This document shows positions 16,251 through 27,181 of a stretch of DNA of 64,000 nucleotides, piece after piece (within the stretch, counting starts at the first letter, position 1; every line of letters starts with the position of its first letter). Location of the stretch: assembly GCA_028583405.1 (NCBI GenBank), contig CM053259.1:20685951-20749950 (forward strand), written 5' to 3'. Made by a program: the position numbers and the translations under genes. The notes below the pieces were generated by a model that did not search any database, was not told where the DNA came from, and saw only the letters and a list, made by a program, of their open reading frames with translations. This stretch comes from Pogonophryne albipinna (lineage: Eukaryota; Chordata; Actinopteri; Perciformes; Artedidraconidae).

Positions 16251-17547
16251 GCTGTATCCTTAACTGGCGATGCCACTCCTGTCACCAGGCTGGGTCGGAA
16301 GTATTCTCAGCTATAACAGACAAAAAAGATATGTATTATTTTTAAGAGGTGCAACTGACTGATTAACATCATTTTCAACATTTCTCCCTGAAGTGACACA
16401 GCACCTAACGCACACTATACCCCAGCTGGTAGGAATCACATTTTGACCTGCGGGTCTTGGCCTCAAGTCCTTTCATTTACAGGGAGAGCTTCCACCATGT
16501 TTCCTTTTAAAGTTATGGTTAAAAACACGTTTATGTGCTGAAACTGAAGTTTGAAATAGTTACAATTCTTTATACATTGTTTTTACCTTTATTCGTCCCA
16601 AGACATGATTTGTTCTGTTCTGCTGTAATGGGGGCTTTAAGAAAGGGAGTGTGTTTGGTTGTGGAAGGGCAGCCTCAGGGCAGGTTATCAGCCACCGCAG
16701 GCTCCTCACTTGTAGCACGCCTGGTGGGCGTCAATATGGTGCCAGCGGGCTCTGTTGATGAAAACCAGACAGTCTGGAGCTGAAAGGTGAAGCACTAGCA
16801 GGCTAAAGGCATGGAGGGGAAAGATATACAATACAGTGTATTAAAGAAGGGAGTGTTGGAAGGGATAAGAGCAGTGGAAGGAAATATGAGAAGCAATGTG
16901 ATAAACATTGGAGTAGAGTGTAGACTGAGAGACACATTTGGGAAGCTTACAGCGAGCCACAGTAGATCTTTCCTCTAGCTGTGTTTAATGGCAAACAGAA
17001 GAAAGGATGGATGTTCCATGGATTATCAGTTTACACACAAATGTAACAGCAGTAGTATTCAAACACATTTTTATCTCTCACTTGTTTGAACTCCAAAAGA
17101 GGAAACACAGCTTGAGCTTTCAAAGTGTTGCATGCAAATTCAGTATAATCGTTTTCTCATTTTCCTCATCACAATCCAGTTGCTGCTCGAACAGAGACAT
17201 GCAGCTCTGCTTAATTGTCCAATTTGTTGCTGCCATGTGTGGAAACACGCTAAGCATCGGCTGTTTGACTGAGGGTAGATTCTCTGGGAAAGTTGAGCTC
17301 AAGTCACAACTTTGCCTATTAAGTTGTGTGTACCGGCTGAATATGGAATGAACTATAGCATGTTTTTACACATCTCACATCAGTGAGATGTGTGAATAAT
17401 TTACAGATTATTGACTTCATTTCTGATATGTAATTGGATACATCAGGTCTTTTTGGAAGCTGTTGAGAGATGCATGTAAATAACACTAAAAGCAAGGGCG
17501 GTCGGAGCTGAAACCTGGCTGTATTAGATTTGAGAGCAGGGCAGAGC
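16251..17547. other. Gene-free unique sequence with one hairpin
   Basis: No gene recognised. A perfect 11-bp stem with a 4-base loop lies at 17368-17393. Confidence 0.6.
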
Positions 17548-17751
17548 GTGTGTGTGTGTGTGTGTGTGTGACACAGTGTGACACAGTGCAGGTGTGTGTA
17601 GGCGGCTGTTGGCTATCAGGCAGGGAGGTGCTGCAGACACACAGCACTGACAGAGGAGCGGGGCGACAAAGTGCTGTTGATAAGGAATGGAGACAGAGGG
17701 TCACATGAGGGACTGCTGGCTTCAATCCCGCTGCACTAAGTACACACACAA

Positions 17752-17782
<31 letters not shown>
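17548..17782. repeat. Pair of short (GT)n and (CA)n tracts
   Basis: GT tract at 17548-17570 and an interrupted CA tract at 17742-17782, about 170 bp apart and of opposite strand sense, so the two could pair. The sequence between is GC-richer and has no supported ORF. Confidence 0.85.
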
Positions 17783-17787
<5 letters not shown>

Positions 17788-20318
17788 TGTATTTTTGTCA
17801 TATTCCATAGTTGGTAACCTTCTGGCAAATCTGAGAAATCCATCTTAATTCTTGATTATTTTGTATAAAGTTTTGCCTTTTGATTTTTAAGTTCTGTAAT
17901 GAGGTGACTTATTGTTTATATATCTGTATTTAAATAAGTGGACATCACCTAAAGAACATTTAAAATATATTTTGAATTTATTTGAAGGTTAAACTGGAAG
18001 AATGAAAAGAAACAGTATTTCAGTGCTGTTTCCACCTATGTGAGTTTACGAGTGTGTGATTGTTTGTAAAATCTCTTATTCTGCATCTATATTATTTGAG
18101 AAGCTTTTAAAATAAAACTGGTTTACGTGGGGAAAATATGACTGTAAAACAATGTTTTATTGCATTAAATACAACTTCAGGGCCACGGTGATGATATTGC
18201 AATTTTTTTGTGAGTGTTGGTCCCTTGAGAATTTTTTATACTTTTTGGCGTACAGTAAACATTTTTCTTGAGTGCAGACTAGTGCGGTACATCGGTCGGT
18301 ATTTTACAGCCACTCAATTCAAGTTCTATTTAAACAGAGAAAACTGGTTTAGAATATTGATTGATTGAAAACAGTGAGATATTATATACATTTGGAAACA
18401 TTGAATGTGAAATAAAATAAAAATAATAATAATTCAGAAAGCTATGAGGGATACAAAATATCAGAAAAATAGAGAGTATTGCCACGACCATAATTCATCC
18501 AGCCGGCTGTGGAAAAAGACATGGGAAACCTTCCAAAGCCCTCAGACTAGCTAAGGTGTTTAACAGAAGGATGTCTTTCAACCTGACAAATGTCCAAAGT
18601 GAACAGAGTGACTCAGATGCTTTTCCTCTAAGTACAATATATGCAATGTCTTTAATACTGTATGCGTGTGGAGGGGAAATGGAGTGAGACAGAGCACGAG
18701 ACAGTGAAAAGGGCAAGCGACAGGCAGGAGGAAAATAACCTTGAAAGGGGAAATAAGAGTTGACGAGAGGTCATATTGTCATGGCAGGGACCTACAATCA
18801 GAAACACTGGAGTCACAGAGGTATAGCGTCTACGTGTGTAAGTACATCAATTATGTTCATGTGATTTTTTAAATCTCAGTATTTGGGGTGCTCTGAACCC
18901 CGGACAACGTTAGCACACTTCTAAACTTTTCCCCAGGGCCACAGAGTCTGAAACCTAGATTTATTCCCAACCTTTGAAATATACAGTGCAAACTCTTTTT
19001 AGTTACCTTTTCATTTTAAATGTTGTTTAACAGTTATTTTAAATCAGATTATTTGAATTGCAAACATGCTTTTGTGACATGCTTTTCAGTTGCAGGCGAG
19101 AAATGTAGGGCCATAAGAATATCAGATTTTCACTACACGACTATAGTGGACAAAATAATAAATGCACTCAAGAAAATCCTTTAGGGGAGGCAGAGAGAGA
19201 GTCTGTAACCTCACAGAACTGCACAAAAGCAGAACAAACATGCTGCATTTATTACACGACATTATTATATGTGTATTGTGAAAATACAATTAATATTCAA
19301 TTCAATTAAACATCACGGTTAGCATCAGTAGCGGTATATCGCAACACCGCTTTCCTAAGAAAAAATCTGAATAAATGCAGGACATATGCACTTGATTATC
19401 TAAAATGAATATACAGCCAAGCTAAAAGAATAATCTGATTATACATTCTGACTTTTAAACCACATCAGAAGTTGGCATTGTGTGTTTTTTCATCAGTGTG
19501 TACAGTACTGCACATTGTTATATTGTTTGTCCTGCTTTCCATACAGTCTCAAACCCACTGTAATGCAACAGATGGCTGGCACATGAGTAACCCGTATTAA
19601 TGAAGCATCCCATTGTTGGAACTGTTTACATGCAGAGTATCTCTACAAGGACTTCTGATGTGAAACAAAAGCACCACCACCCATTCCTGCACTACTTATC
19701 CTGGCTGCACACGGGGAGCATTCCTCTCCTATCATGGTCCATGCGAGCTGTGAAGCCGCCCGCCTGCTCTCCATCACAGCGCTGTGACAGCCAGTCGGCT
19801 CCTAATTTGCTGCCTGGAGTTAGCGAGAGGTGGTTCTGGCTAGTGTTAAACCGCTGGAATGATAAGACCCAGGCCCTCTGCTCTTTACGTCCTAGTTTTT
19901 CCACATGAACCAATGGGCTCTTTTGTTTGAGGCACTGCGATGACTGTTGGCAGACGCACACAAACATCCATGTACACAGGAACATTTATACACACACACT
20001 GAGGTGCAGGAACAAACATGCCTGGACACACACTCACACACACAAATACACAAATACCAACACAGGCCCCACCACCTACTCCAAGTGAAACACGGAAGAT
20101 GTATGACTTGTCTGCAGCTTGACGCCTGCTGTTGCGAACCTCCACAATTCCTTGAGTGTGTAACAGAAGATGTTTGTATTGTGCAAGAGAGCACGCCTGG
20201 TATGGCTCATGGCAAAGCTCTGCTATTCAACATCGGGCAGACGGTCCTGTGAAAAAGGAAAGGTTATTCTAGGCTCCCAGTGAACAGAAAGTTGCTGCAC
20301 ACAAGGTCATATCTATAT
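17783..20318. other. Gene-free AT-rich sequence
   Basis: No gene or element end recognised. Scattered CA-rich patches near 19990-20055 are too degenerate to call as a microsatellite. Confidence 0.55.
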
Positions 20319-20320
20319 TA

Positions 20321-20545
20321 TTCAAGATTCAAGGCTTTGTTGTCATTTGTACAGGAGCTACAGTGCAGATATGTCAATGCAAAACTGAGGTCACAGGCTC
20401 CTCCAACAGTGCAACAAATATATAAGACATAGAACAAATAGGACAGATAAAATAGTGCAAGTAAATACAAATAAAATAGAAATAGTGCAAGAAGAGTCTA
20501 TATACAAGTAAATGGAATATGATATATCAGATAAATAATTAGCAA
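20321..20545. repeat. Degenerate interspersed repeat, LINE-3'-end-like
   Basis: ATTCAAGGCTTTGTTGTCAT-type wording (here from about 20325) followed by GTACAGGAGC and A-rich, AATAGTGCAAG-containing sequence is a common fish interspersed-repeat pattern. The motif AGTGCAAG recurs at about 20453 and 20483. No ORF survives, and class assignment is by resemblance only. Confidence 0.55.
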
Positions 20546-23015
20546 GATGCAGACGGATGAATGTTTATGGATGTTCTTTCAAAAGTTCAGGTGTTTAAAT
20601 ATTCAACCTCTATCTCTGTATTTCACCAACCTCTGCATTGCTACAGTTTCAGATTCTCAGTTCTGCTTTGTTTGGACATCTAGCCAATTCCATTTAGAAA
20701 GGATCAGCTATATCTTTAATTTGATAAGAGCAATCAAAGTTGTATAACAGTTTAAACACTTGCACATCTCCTACAATTGCAGTAAACACATTGACTTATA
20801 AATACAGTAGTCTCGTACATTGATTTAACATTGGACTGACTGATCGGTTTACTGTTCACATGGGAAAGGTTTGGGCTCCAACCAATCAGCTGGATATTCA
20901 CTAATCAGTTCCCTCAGGAAAGAAAGTACATCTGAGCAAAGTGAGATGGAGAAGGAGAGAAAGCTGCCTGTGCCAACACCGCTGCTCGGTTACCATCCAC
21001 CGCATAATGTTATAGATCTGTTTTTGCTGGCTTTGACTGACAGGTGACACATTTTGTCAGCAGCCTTGCAATAGCTCCCCACTCCTGCATCTCTGACAGA
21101 CACGTATCTATGACCTTCGGTGTCAAACGCCAAACCAAAATATTGACTGAAAGCTTCCTTTCATCAGGTACCAGTGGAAGAGTATTACGCTTTCAGAAAG
21201 CATAATGCAGAAAGCGTAACAGGTCAGGCTGTTCACTCCCCCATGAATCATTCTCTGCTAAGGACCATCTTTCAACCCTTGTGTTGTTTCATCACGGGCT
21301 GACTGGTGAAGTACTCTAGCCCCGTGGAGTGGGGAATCTTGTTTAGCTTGGCCATGCTTCCCTGACCTCGGATATTCATGAATGGTATATGTAAAACTCT
21401 TTAACATACAGTAAATCCACAAAGAACCCTTATTCCTGTCTATTCTCTTTAAGCTGGAGTATCACAACTTCCCTTGTACTCTTTTGAATGATGAATTGAG
21501 GGTTGCAGAGAAACCATTCTTTGTTTAAAGGGGAACCTGTCTTATCATTGAATGAGAAAGACAGGTTCGCGGAGGGTTCTGTTTCTTCGCTCTACAGTGG
21601 AAGTCATAGCAGACGAATTAAGGTCAGCATTGTGTGTCTGGAAAATATAGAGCTCATACGTCTGCCGGAGAATACTTCGAAATAAATCCATCGCTCTCTG
21701 CCGGTGTCTATCTGCTCACATACATCTGTCTATTCATATCTGTCACTCCTATCCCTTTTCCTTGTCACTGTCCAACTCTGCCTATTGTCCTTTTTGTGAG
21801 TTATATCTGATGTCTACCTTCTTCCTTCTTGCCTTCCCCCCCCCCTTCAGTTTCTCCCAGATCCAAACATGTCAGTCCTCCTCAATAAGTGTCCAGACGT
21901 CCCCTATGAGGTAACACTCCAAGGGTCTGTTTAATCTCCAAGCATGCCTCAGATCACATAAATGGCTTCAAAATAAAAGCAGCTACAAAAGTGCCGATTG
22001 TGGTAGCATCAACAATTGCTCACACATCCAAGGCTGCCAGAGAATTTATTTTAGTAATGAGATGGAGAGATGCCCTGCGCATATCACAGCTTGGGCTTTG
22101 ATTTATGCCGCTGAATGAGGTGATGCCGTAATTTGTGCACAAGGGGAAAACACACACAGCCATTTAGTGATGGGATCCAGCTCTGTTCAGTGGCACTCTC
22201 CCAGCCCATCTGGCTTCATTTACAATCCAGTTGGAGTCACACACGAACATTATACTTGGCTGTCTTCATTTTTATTGGTCAGCCTTGATTTATGACCATC
22301 AAAGTCCAAAAGAATTGGCTGACACTGGATGTCTTTTATAAGTCGTGTTCAGGGGGCAAAGCTTCAGCGGCAAAAAATGCTGGAAAATGAGTGAAAACAG
22401 AAGGAATGCATGACGTGATGCCTTGAGAAGGAGCAGCAGAGTCTTTGCGGGCGAGCTTCCACTTGTGTATTTTTATAACAGGCGCCTCCTTGGCCAGCTA
22501 TGTATGGTCGTGCCAAGTACTTGTGTACACAGCGTTGGCCAGGTCATGTAACTTGTAGATGAAAAACATCTTTGCACGGATAGGTTCAATGACTGCAGAA
22601 CACATAGAACTGAAGGAGATACTGTGTTTAAAGCTGAATCAGATCAAATTACTTGAAACAGTAAGAAGATAATTAGCCTAGTCGTTTCCTACATATGCTT
22701 TTAATGCTCACACTTAGCTTTTCATAGGGACAATAAGTTAAAGAACATTGCGTATGAGTCAGAGACAACATTTCCCAAAACACCAATATCATGCTACTAT
22801 CCCTCAAGTGTTTACCATTAAACAAAACCATCAACTTAAGTTTAATACACTATCAATTTACCATGATCTAATGATGGTTATTTAGTGTTCCCTGAATAAT
22901 TGAGTACACAAGCTTCTCAACTTGCTTTTCTTCATAAGCTTTGGTCTTGAAGCAGGCAGTGTCTTTTAGTTTAGTTTAATTAAATTGAATTCAATAAAAT
23001 ATCTTCCATAGTTGG
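20546..23015. other. Gene-free unique sequence with one hairpin
   Basis: About 2.5 kb without a recognisable gene. A 10-bp inverted repeat with a 15-base loop lies at 21185-21219. The stretch around 22020-22150 is compositionally balanced and could be a conserved non-coding element, which only alignment could show. Confidence 0.5.
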
Positions 23016-23023
23016 ACGTTCAC
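23016..23023. repeat. 8-bp target-site duplication, left copy
   Basis: ACGTTCAC immediately precedes the left terminal inverted repeat. The identical octamer follows the right end at 25355-25362. An 8-bp duplication is the hAT-superfamily signature. Confidence 0.93.
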
Positions 23024-23206
23024 TAGGGGTGTAACGGTTCACAAACATTTCGGTTCGGTACGTACCTCGGTTTTTAGGTCACGGTTCGGTTCGGTACGTT
23101 TTCGGTACAGCAGAAAAAATTATCACAAAACATAACATATATTTTTTTTATTAAACTGTGAATAATGTATTCACTCAAATAAATACAAAATATAATATAA
23201 TAAACA

Positions 23207-23210
23207 TTAA
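23207..23210. repeat. TTAA target site, left copy
   Basis: TTAA directly precedes the AGGGGG end. The matching TTAA follows at 24313-24316. The intact second copy of the surrounding repeat reads ACATTAAGGTGCAGC at about 24464, which is the empty site and proves a TTAA duplication. Confidence 0.9.
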
Positions 23211-23391
23211 AGGGGGGGGTAGGTAAGTTTCAGAAACCGGCTCGAGTGCACTAAAATTTGAAAGTACACAGCCGAAAAGAATCCGCCCCTTCCTTCAGAC
23301 TTCCTTACAGAGCACCTCCTCCAACACACATGAACGCGCACATGACTTAGGTTGGCTATATAGTTCAGGGGAATTGTAAACCATACAAAAC

Positions 23392-24015
23392 CTGTCCAAG
23401 AGAAAAAGAGCGACCACGGCGTCAGATTTCAAATCGGTGTGTATGGGGGTTATTCCCTATCTTTATTCAAGAGCGTGGTATTTACATTTGAGAGCATACT
23501 TTATTGATTTCCTTCACTCAAACCCTGTCATCGCACCAAAGAGTAACCGCCCTTACGGGACGCTGTAATAAGTAAAACGAACGCACCCGCAAGGACACCT
23601 GGCCTCCTATTGGTTGAGGGATTTTGACAGGATTGTTGCACAAAAGTTTCGAGCGCGCAGAGAATAAATCTGAGAGCAGAAAAAATCCGTAAGCAGCAAT
23701 ATATCTGAGTGCAAGCGTACAGTTTGAGCAGAAGCAGAGCAAAGTGCAAGCAGGCACTATTTGAGTGTGAGGACAGGGTTTGAGGGAAATAAATACATAA
23801 AGTATGCTCTCAAATTTAAATACCACGCTCTTGAATAAAGATAGGGAATAACCCCCATAGGTGTGTTCCATCAGTTGTCGCCATCGTTGAAAAGCAACTC
23901 CGATATTGACTCTGGTTTGAATTCTCCTAGTTTCCACTTTGTTTTTGTTCCTAATTTGCTCCGTTACATTATTTCTTTTGCCACCAGAAGACGATGTTGA
24001 ACCTAACTCTGCCAT
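23392..24015 (-). pseudogene. N-terminal exon relic carried by the TTAA element, split by a MITE
   Basis: On the minus strand an ATG at 24015 lies in a strong start context (TTTCACCATGG). It opens 52 codons rich in S, G and basic residues and ending in the motif VNIGVAFQRWRQL, then runs straight into the nested MITE at 23859. If the MITE and one copy of its flanking repeat are ignored, the frame resumes at 23435 with LKSDAVVALFLLD and reaches a CAG/GTTTTG junction at 23392/23391 that looks like a splice donor. This resembles an N-terminal segment I recall from many unnamed fish proteins; no function is assigned. The 210-codon open frame at 23518-24150 is an artificial read-through into the MITE. 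Confidence 0.6.
23442..23859. mobile_element. Long-inverted-repeat MITE nested in the TTAA element
   Basis: A 418-bp unit whose ends are inverted copies. The outer 63 bp match with one mismatch (starting TATGGGGGTTATTCCC), and weaker pairing extends to about 88 bp. GGTGTG flanks both sides; depending on where the terminus is drawn the duplication is 6 bp, or 8 bp with one mismatch. It has no coding capacity. It interrupts the reading frame of its host element at codon 52 and is the innermost of three nested insertions. Superfamily unassigned. Confidence 0.85.
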
Positions 24016-24312
24016 GGTGAAAGTGGCCGCCTGTTGCTGGCGAGTCATTGAAGTACTGCTGCAATGCACGCCCAATGACGGCACGCCCAATGAGGGCACG
24101 AGATACATTTGTGCGTGCACGAGATGGAAGGCTGACAGACAGGACGGCAATCCAATCCGTTTAGCCGGGCGGCTTCCACAGATGACATTTTTTTATGGAT
24201 TTTTTGTCAAAGCACTTAAGATATGCATTGCTATCGGGATGTTAAGAGCATTCCATGGAATATAACAAAAAGTGTATCTCGAGCCGGTTTCTCAAACTTA
24301 CCTACCCCCCCT

Positions 24313-24316
24313 TTAA
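24313..24316. repeat. TTAA target site, right copy
   Basis: TTAA immediately follows the CCCCCCCT end of the nested element and pairs with 23207-23210. Confidence 0.9.
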
Positions 24317-24575
24317 GGTGCAGCATTTCGATGAACTAAAATAATCTGTATTTAAACTTTACTGTACTAGTACTCACAAAACATAAACTATTAGTTTTGG
24401 GTTTTTAATTATTATTAAACTATGAATATTCATTCAAATAAATATAAAATATAATAAAATAAACATTAAGGTGCAGCTTTTCGATGAACTGAAATAATCT
24501 GTATTTGAACTGTACTCGTACCTAAGCAGCCAGTTTGACATTAGGACTTGCTTGTCATTGTATTTTCATGTTTTT

Positions 24576-25062
24576 TTAAAGAAAGATGAACTTGTCCACA
24601 TTGCTTGCTGAAAGGGCAGATCTGCTGACACTAACAATGTCTCCTGCTGTGGAGAACACCCTCTCTAGGGACAGAGGGAGCAGATACAGCCAGGTAGCGC
24701 TTTGCTAACATGGCAACATAAGGATATTTGGCGTTTGTAATAGCTTTGGCTCGGTCTGAACTTTTTGCGAGTGGTGGAGGCTTAAATGCTAGTGGGAGTT
24801 GGGTTTGCACTTCAGTCTTTTTTCTTTTGGTACCGGTGATATTCACGTTCGGGTGATGCCTTTTCAAATGAGTGTGCAAGTTTGATGTATTGCCAGCCGC
24901 GTAACCAATTTTAGTTGAACAATGCCGACAAACAGCTTTGGTTCGGTCCACCTGTCTTTGTCCGTCATCCTTGTGCGTAACTGCGAAACCAAAATGTTCC
25001 CAAACCGGAGACTTCAATGATGCTGGAGGATTTTCGAGCTCAACTTTATCTGCGTTCGCCAT
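24576..25062 (-). pseudogene. hAT transposase relic: BED zinc finger fused to dimerisation tail
   Basis: The frame starts at ATG 25062. Residues about 20-70 form a BED-type zinc finger: a conserved WEHFGF, then C45-x2-C48, and H65/H70 within LHTHLKRHH. Residues about 108-133 jump directly into the C-terminal hAT dimerisation region (YPYVAMLAKRYL, then PSVP). A small indel after PSVPRE shifts the frame; in the next frame the sequence continues RVFSTAGDIVS and ends naturally at a TAA (24576-24578). Intact hAT transposases are usually 600-700 residues with a DDE catalytic core and insertion domain between these parts; all of that is missing here. BED fingers bind DNA, so a fused product could in principle compete for ends, but the frameshift and short length argue for a dead relic. 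Confidence 0.85.
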
Positions 25063-25354
25063 TTCGACAGTTCCTCAAATTACTGACCACATTTGAACGC
25101 ATCCCTCTGACCAGCTCGTCCAATTAAATGACTTGCTCGCTCTATGACGCGTTGAACACAATGGGAGCAAATTACTCTGAATGCTGCGACGCAGCACCTG
25201 AGATTACTTCCAAGAAGTTGTTCACGTTCTCAATTTAACGTTTAACGTTATATTCGTTCGGTACACTTCGGTACACTTCGGTACACACGTGTACCGAACC
25301 GAAGGGCCCGTACCGAATAATTTCGGTACGGGTACGTGTACCGTTACACCCCTA

Positions 25355-25362
25355 ACGTTCAC
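25355..25362. repeat. 8-bp target-site duplication, right copy
   Basis: ACGTTCAC follows the right end of the hAT element, identical to 23016-23023. Confidence 0.93.
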
Positions 25363-25593
25363 ACACCACCACTGTCTCATCTCTGGCATTCAGCTGAAGT
25401 AATCTGCATCCTTCAAGCCACAACAATAATAATGTTTTACATTTGTTATTATATGTTCTATACAAATTACTTCTCTGAACATTTAGTCTCAGCGTTAGAC
25501 CTTTTCAGTCCTTCCTGTTATTGTCACTGTGACTATGGCAGCCCTTTATATGCCTGCTACAAAACTGCTGATCACTTCAATGTGGTTACATAC
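25363..25593. other. Unique spacer between two hAT elements
   Basis: Short unique AT-rich DNA. No gene recognised. Confidence 0.55.
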
Positions 25594-25600
25594 CTATAGA
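25594..25600. repeat. CTATAGA direct repeat, left copy
   Basis: Directly abuts the CAGGGGTGC end at 25601. The same 7 bp directly follows the opposite end at 28300-28306. It is one base short of the usual hAT octamer. Confidence 0.75.
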
Positions 25601-26299
25601 CAGGGGTGCACATAACTTTTTTGCCCTGGTTCTCAAAGGAGCACCTGGAGATGTTGCTTGGTGCTCATCCTTAAAATGAAATAAACCGTAACTTTTGAGG
25701 GGGTCTTGACTTTATTTGCCAGACACACGGCACTGAACACACATGCAGAGGTGAACACAGAACACACATGCAGAGGTGAACACAAGACAACATTAGCACG
25801 ACCAGTAATCCTACAAACTGTCATCACTACCCTCCTGACTGTTCTCCTCACTGTCTTCCTCTCAGTCAGACATGGTAGCTGATGATGTAGGCCTACTTCT
25901 TTCTCTCTGGTTGAGTCTGCGATTAGCTGCTTGCATCCACAAGTCAACAGCTGGGTTTGGGTCGAAAGTCTCTGTTGTCATCTTAGACAAGTGGATGTAA
26001 TCAAATAAGTATGTGAACATAACCAATAACCTACCATAGCCAATAACAAATGAATGTAACTTATTTTATTTGTGTTGTTCATTCATATCTTATTTTACCT
26101 TAACATTTATTTATTTATGCATTTATTTATTTTTTATCTCTCCAGTTTTAAAGGATATTTTTGGTTACTGTCCTATAGTATGCATTGGAATGATTTCAAA
26201 CCTGTTTATCCCAATAATTATAAAGGAGTGCCTTGGAAATATGTGTTTACATAAATTGTGACCAAACTGTTTGAACTTAGACTAAAGTGAACTATCTAA

Positions 26300-26530
26300 A
26301 CACTCAGAGTCCTTTACCTCACTGAGCTGTAGTATCAGCCTCTCATTCTGACTGGAGAGGACTCTCCCTCCACATTATTGTAGAAACATCTTCTTCTTAT
26401 ATCCGTTAGAGCAGCTAGCACCAGATTCTAATAACAACAGCGCCGGTACCGGGCGGTGCGCCCTTCTCTCTCTTCCTCGCTCACTCGCATTTTGGCTGTG
26501 AGCTGCGGGCGCCAGATAAGCCAACATCCC
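26300..26530 (-). repeat. Segment homologous to the 35312 hAT element
   Basis: Read on the minus strand this segment matches 35510-35650. Shared blocks include GCGCACC..GGTACCGG, TCTGGTGCTAGC, TAACGGATATAAG and GGAGAGTCCTCTCC. That marks a shared internal (probably promoter/5') region between two hAT families with different terminal repeats. Confidence 0.75.
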
Positions 26531-27181
26531 CCATTTTCATCACTTACAGCGCCCATCGTACAGGGCAAATGAAACGTGTAACCGGGGTGAAAAGGGTGTT
26601 ACATTTACTTAATTATGAATATTGTTACATCAAGGCCGAAAATTAGGATGAGCCCCAACGGTCAAAAAATGTTTTTTTCCCTCCCAGAACTGCCAACGCA
26701 GCGCCTTCCCAGATCTGGCGCCCGAGGCGAACATCTATAACGCCAGTGCTACGGGCCGACCCTGAGTTCATATGCAACTCGCAAATATATTTCTCTCTCT
26801 CTCCTCTCTTTTCTCTTCTCTCTCTTCTCTCTCCCTCTCTCTCTCTCAATTTTGGTACGCAAATGCGCCTTTTTTCAAATGACCCGATGCTCTTTTTTTG
26901 GCGGAGGTGGCATGCGCACCTGTGCACCAGTTATGTGCAGCCCTGCCTCAGTCGATCGCGAGATGTGTCTAAAAATAGAACAACAATATTCAGTTTTATC
27001 GTTAATGTCCTATAACATAATCTTCCCGTGCCAGAATAATGCACTTGAACGCACCAAAGCTTTGTGATTGGCCGGCGTGACCCCATGTGTGGGGGCGTGG
27101 CTGGTGGGCAGTGGGCACTATTTCGCTGACTTTGTCCGTGTCAACAGGAGTGACAGTCCGCACACACACAAGACCGCAATT

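Larger units (their letters stand above)
23211..24312 (-). mobile_element. TTAA-flanked DNA transposon (piggyBac- or Kolobok-type)
   Basis: The termini form an inverted repeat of about 38 bp (A, then a G run, GTAGGTAAGTTT, AGAAACCGGCTCGAG) with TTAA on both sides. The 1102-bp body shares most of its two arms with the shorter element at 33075-33455, which lies in inverted orientation. The central part, absent from that short relative, carries a minus-strand reading-frame start (24015) and is itself split by the nested MITE at 23442-23859. TTAA target sites are typical of piggyBac and Kolobok; I cannot decide between them without the transposase core. A short tandem (ACGCCCAATGA, twice) lies near 24069-24095. 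Confidence 0.85.
23024..25354 (-). mobile_element. hAT DNA transposon, internally deleted, with nested insertions
   Basis: The ends are perfect inverted repeats: TAGGGGTGTAACGGT at left and its complement at right. Subterminal regions are packed with CGGTAC/CGGTTCGGTAC motifs in both orientations (23040-23107 and 25255-25343), as expected of transposase-binding sites. ACGTTCAC flanks both sides. The 2331-bp body holds a minus-strand transposase relic (24576-25062) and a 1.1-kb TTAA element (23211-24312). It also contains an imperfect tandem duplication of a roughly 100-bp AT-rich segment; the TTAA element interrupts the first copy and the second copy (around 24405-24520) is intact. The transposase lacks its catalytic core, so the element is non-autonomous. 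Confidence 0.93.

Noticed and set aside
16130..16345. Complete small gene at the second copy of the 73-bp duplication
   Set aside because: The open frame beyond the duplicated block differs completely between copies, and no donor site or start is shared.
23518..24150. 210-codon minus-strand open frame as a single gene
   Set aside because: Its second half is the nested MITE read through by chance. Only the first part plus the segment beyond the MITE looks coding.
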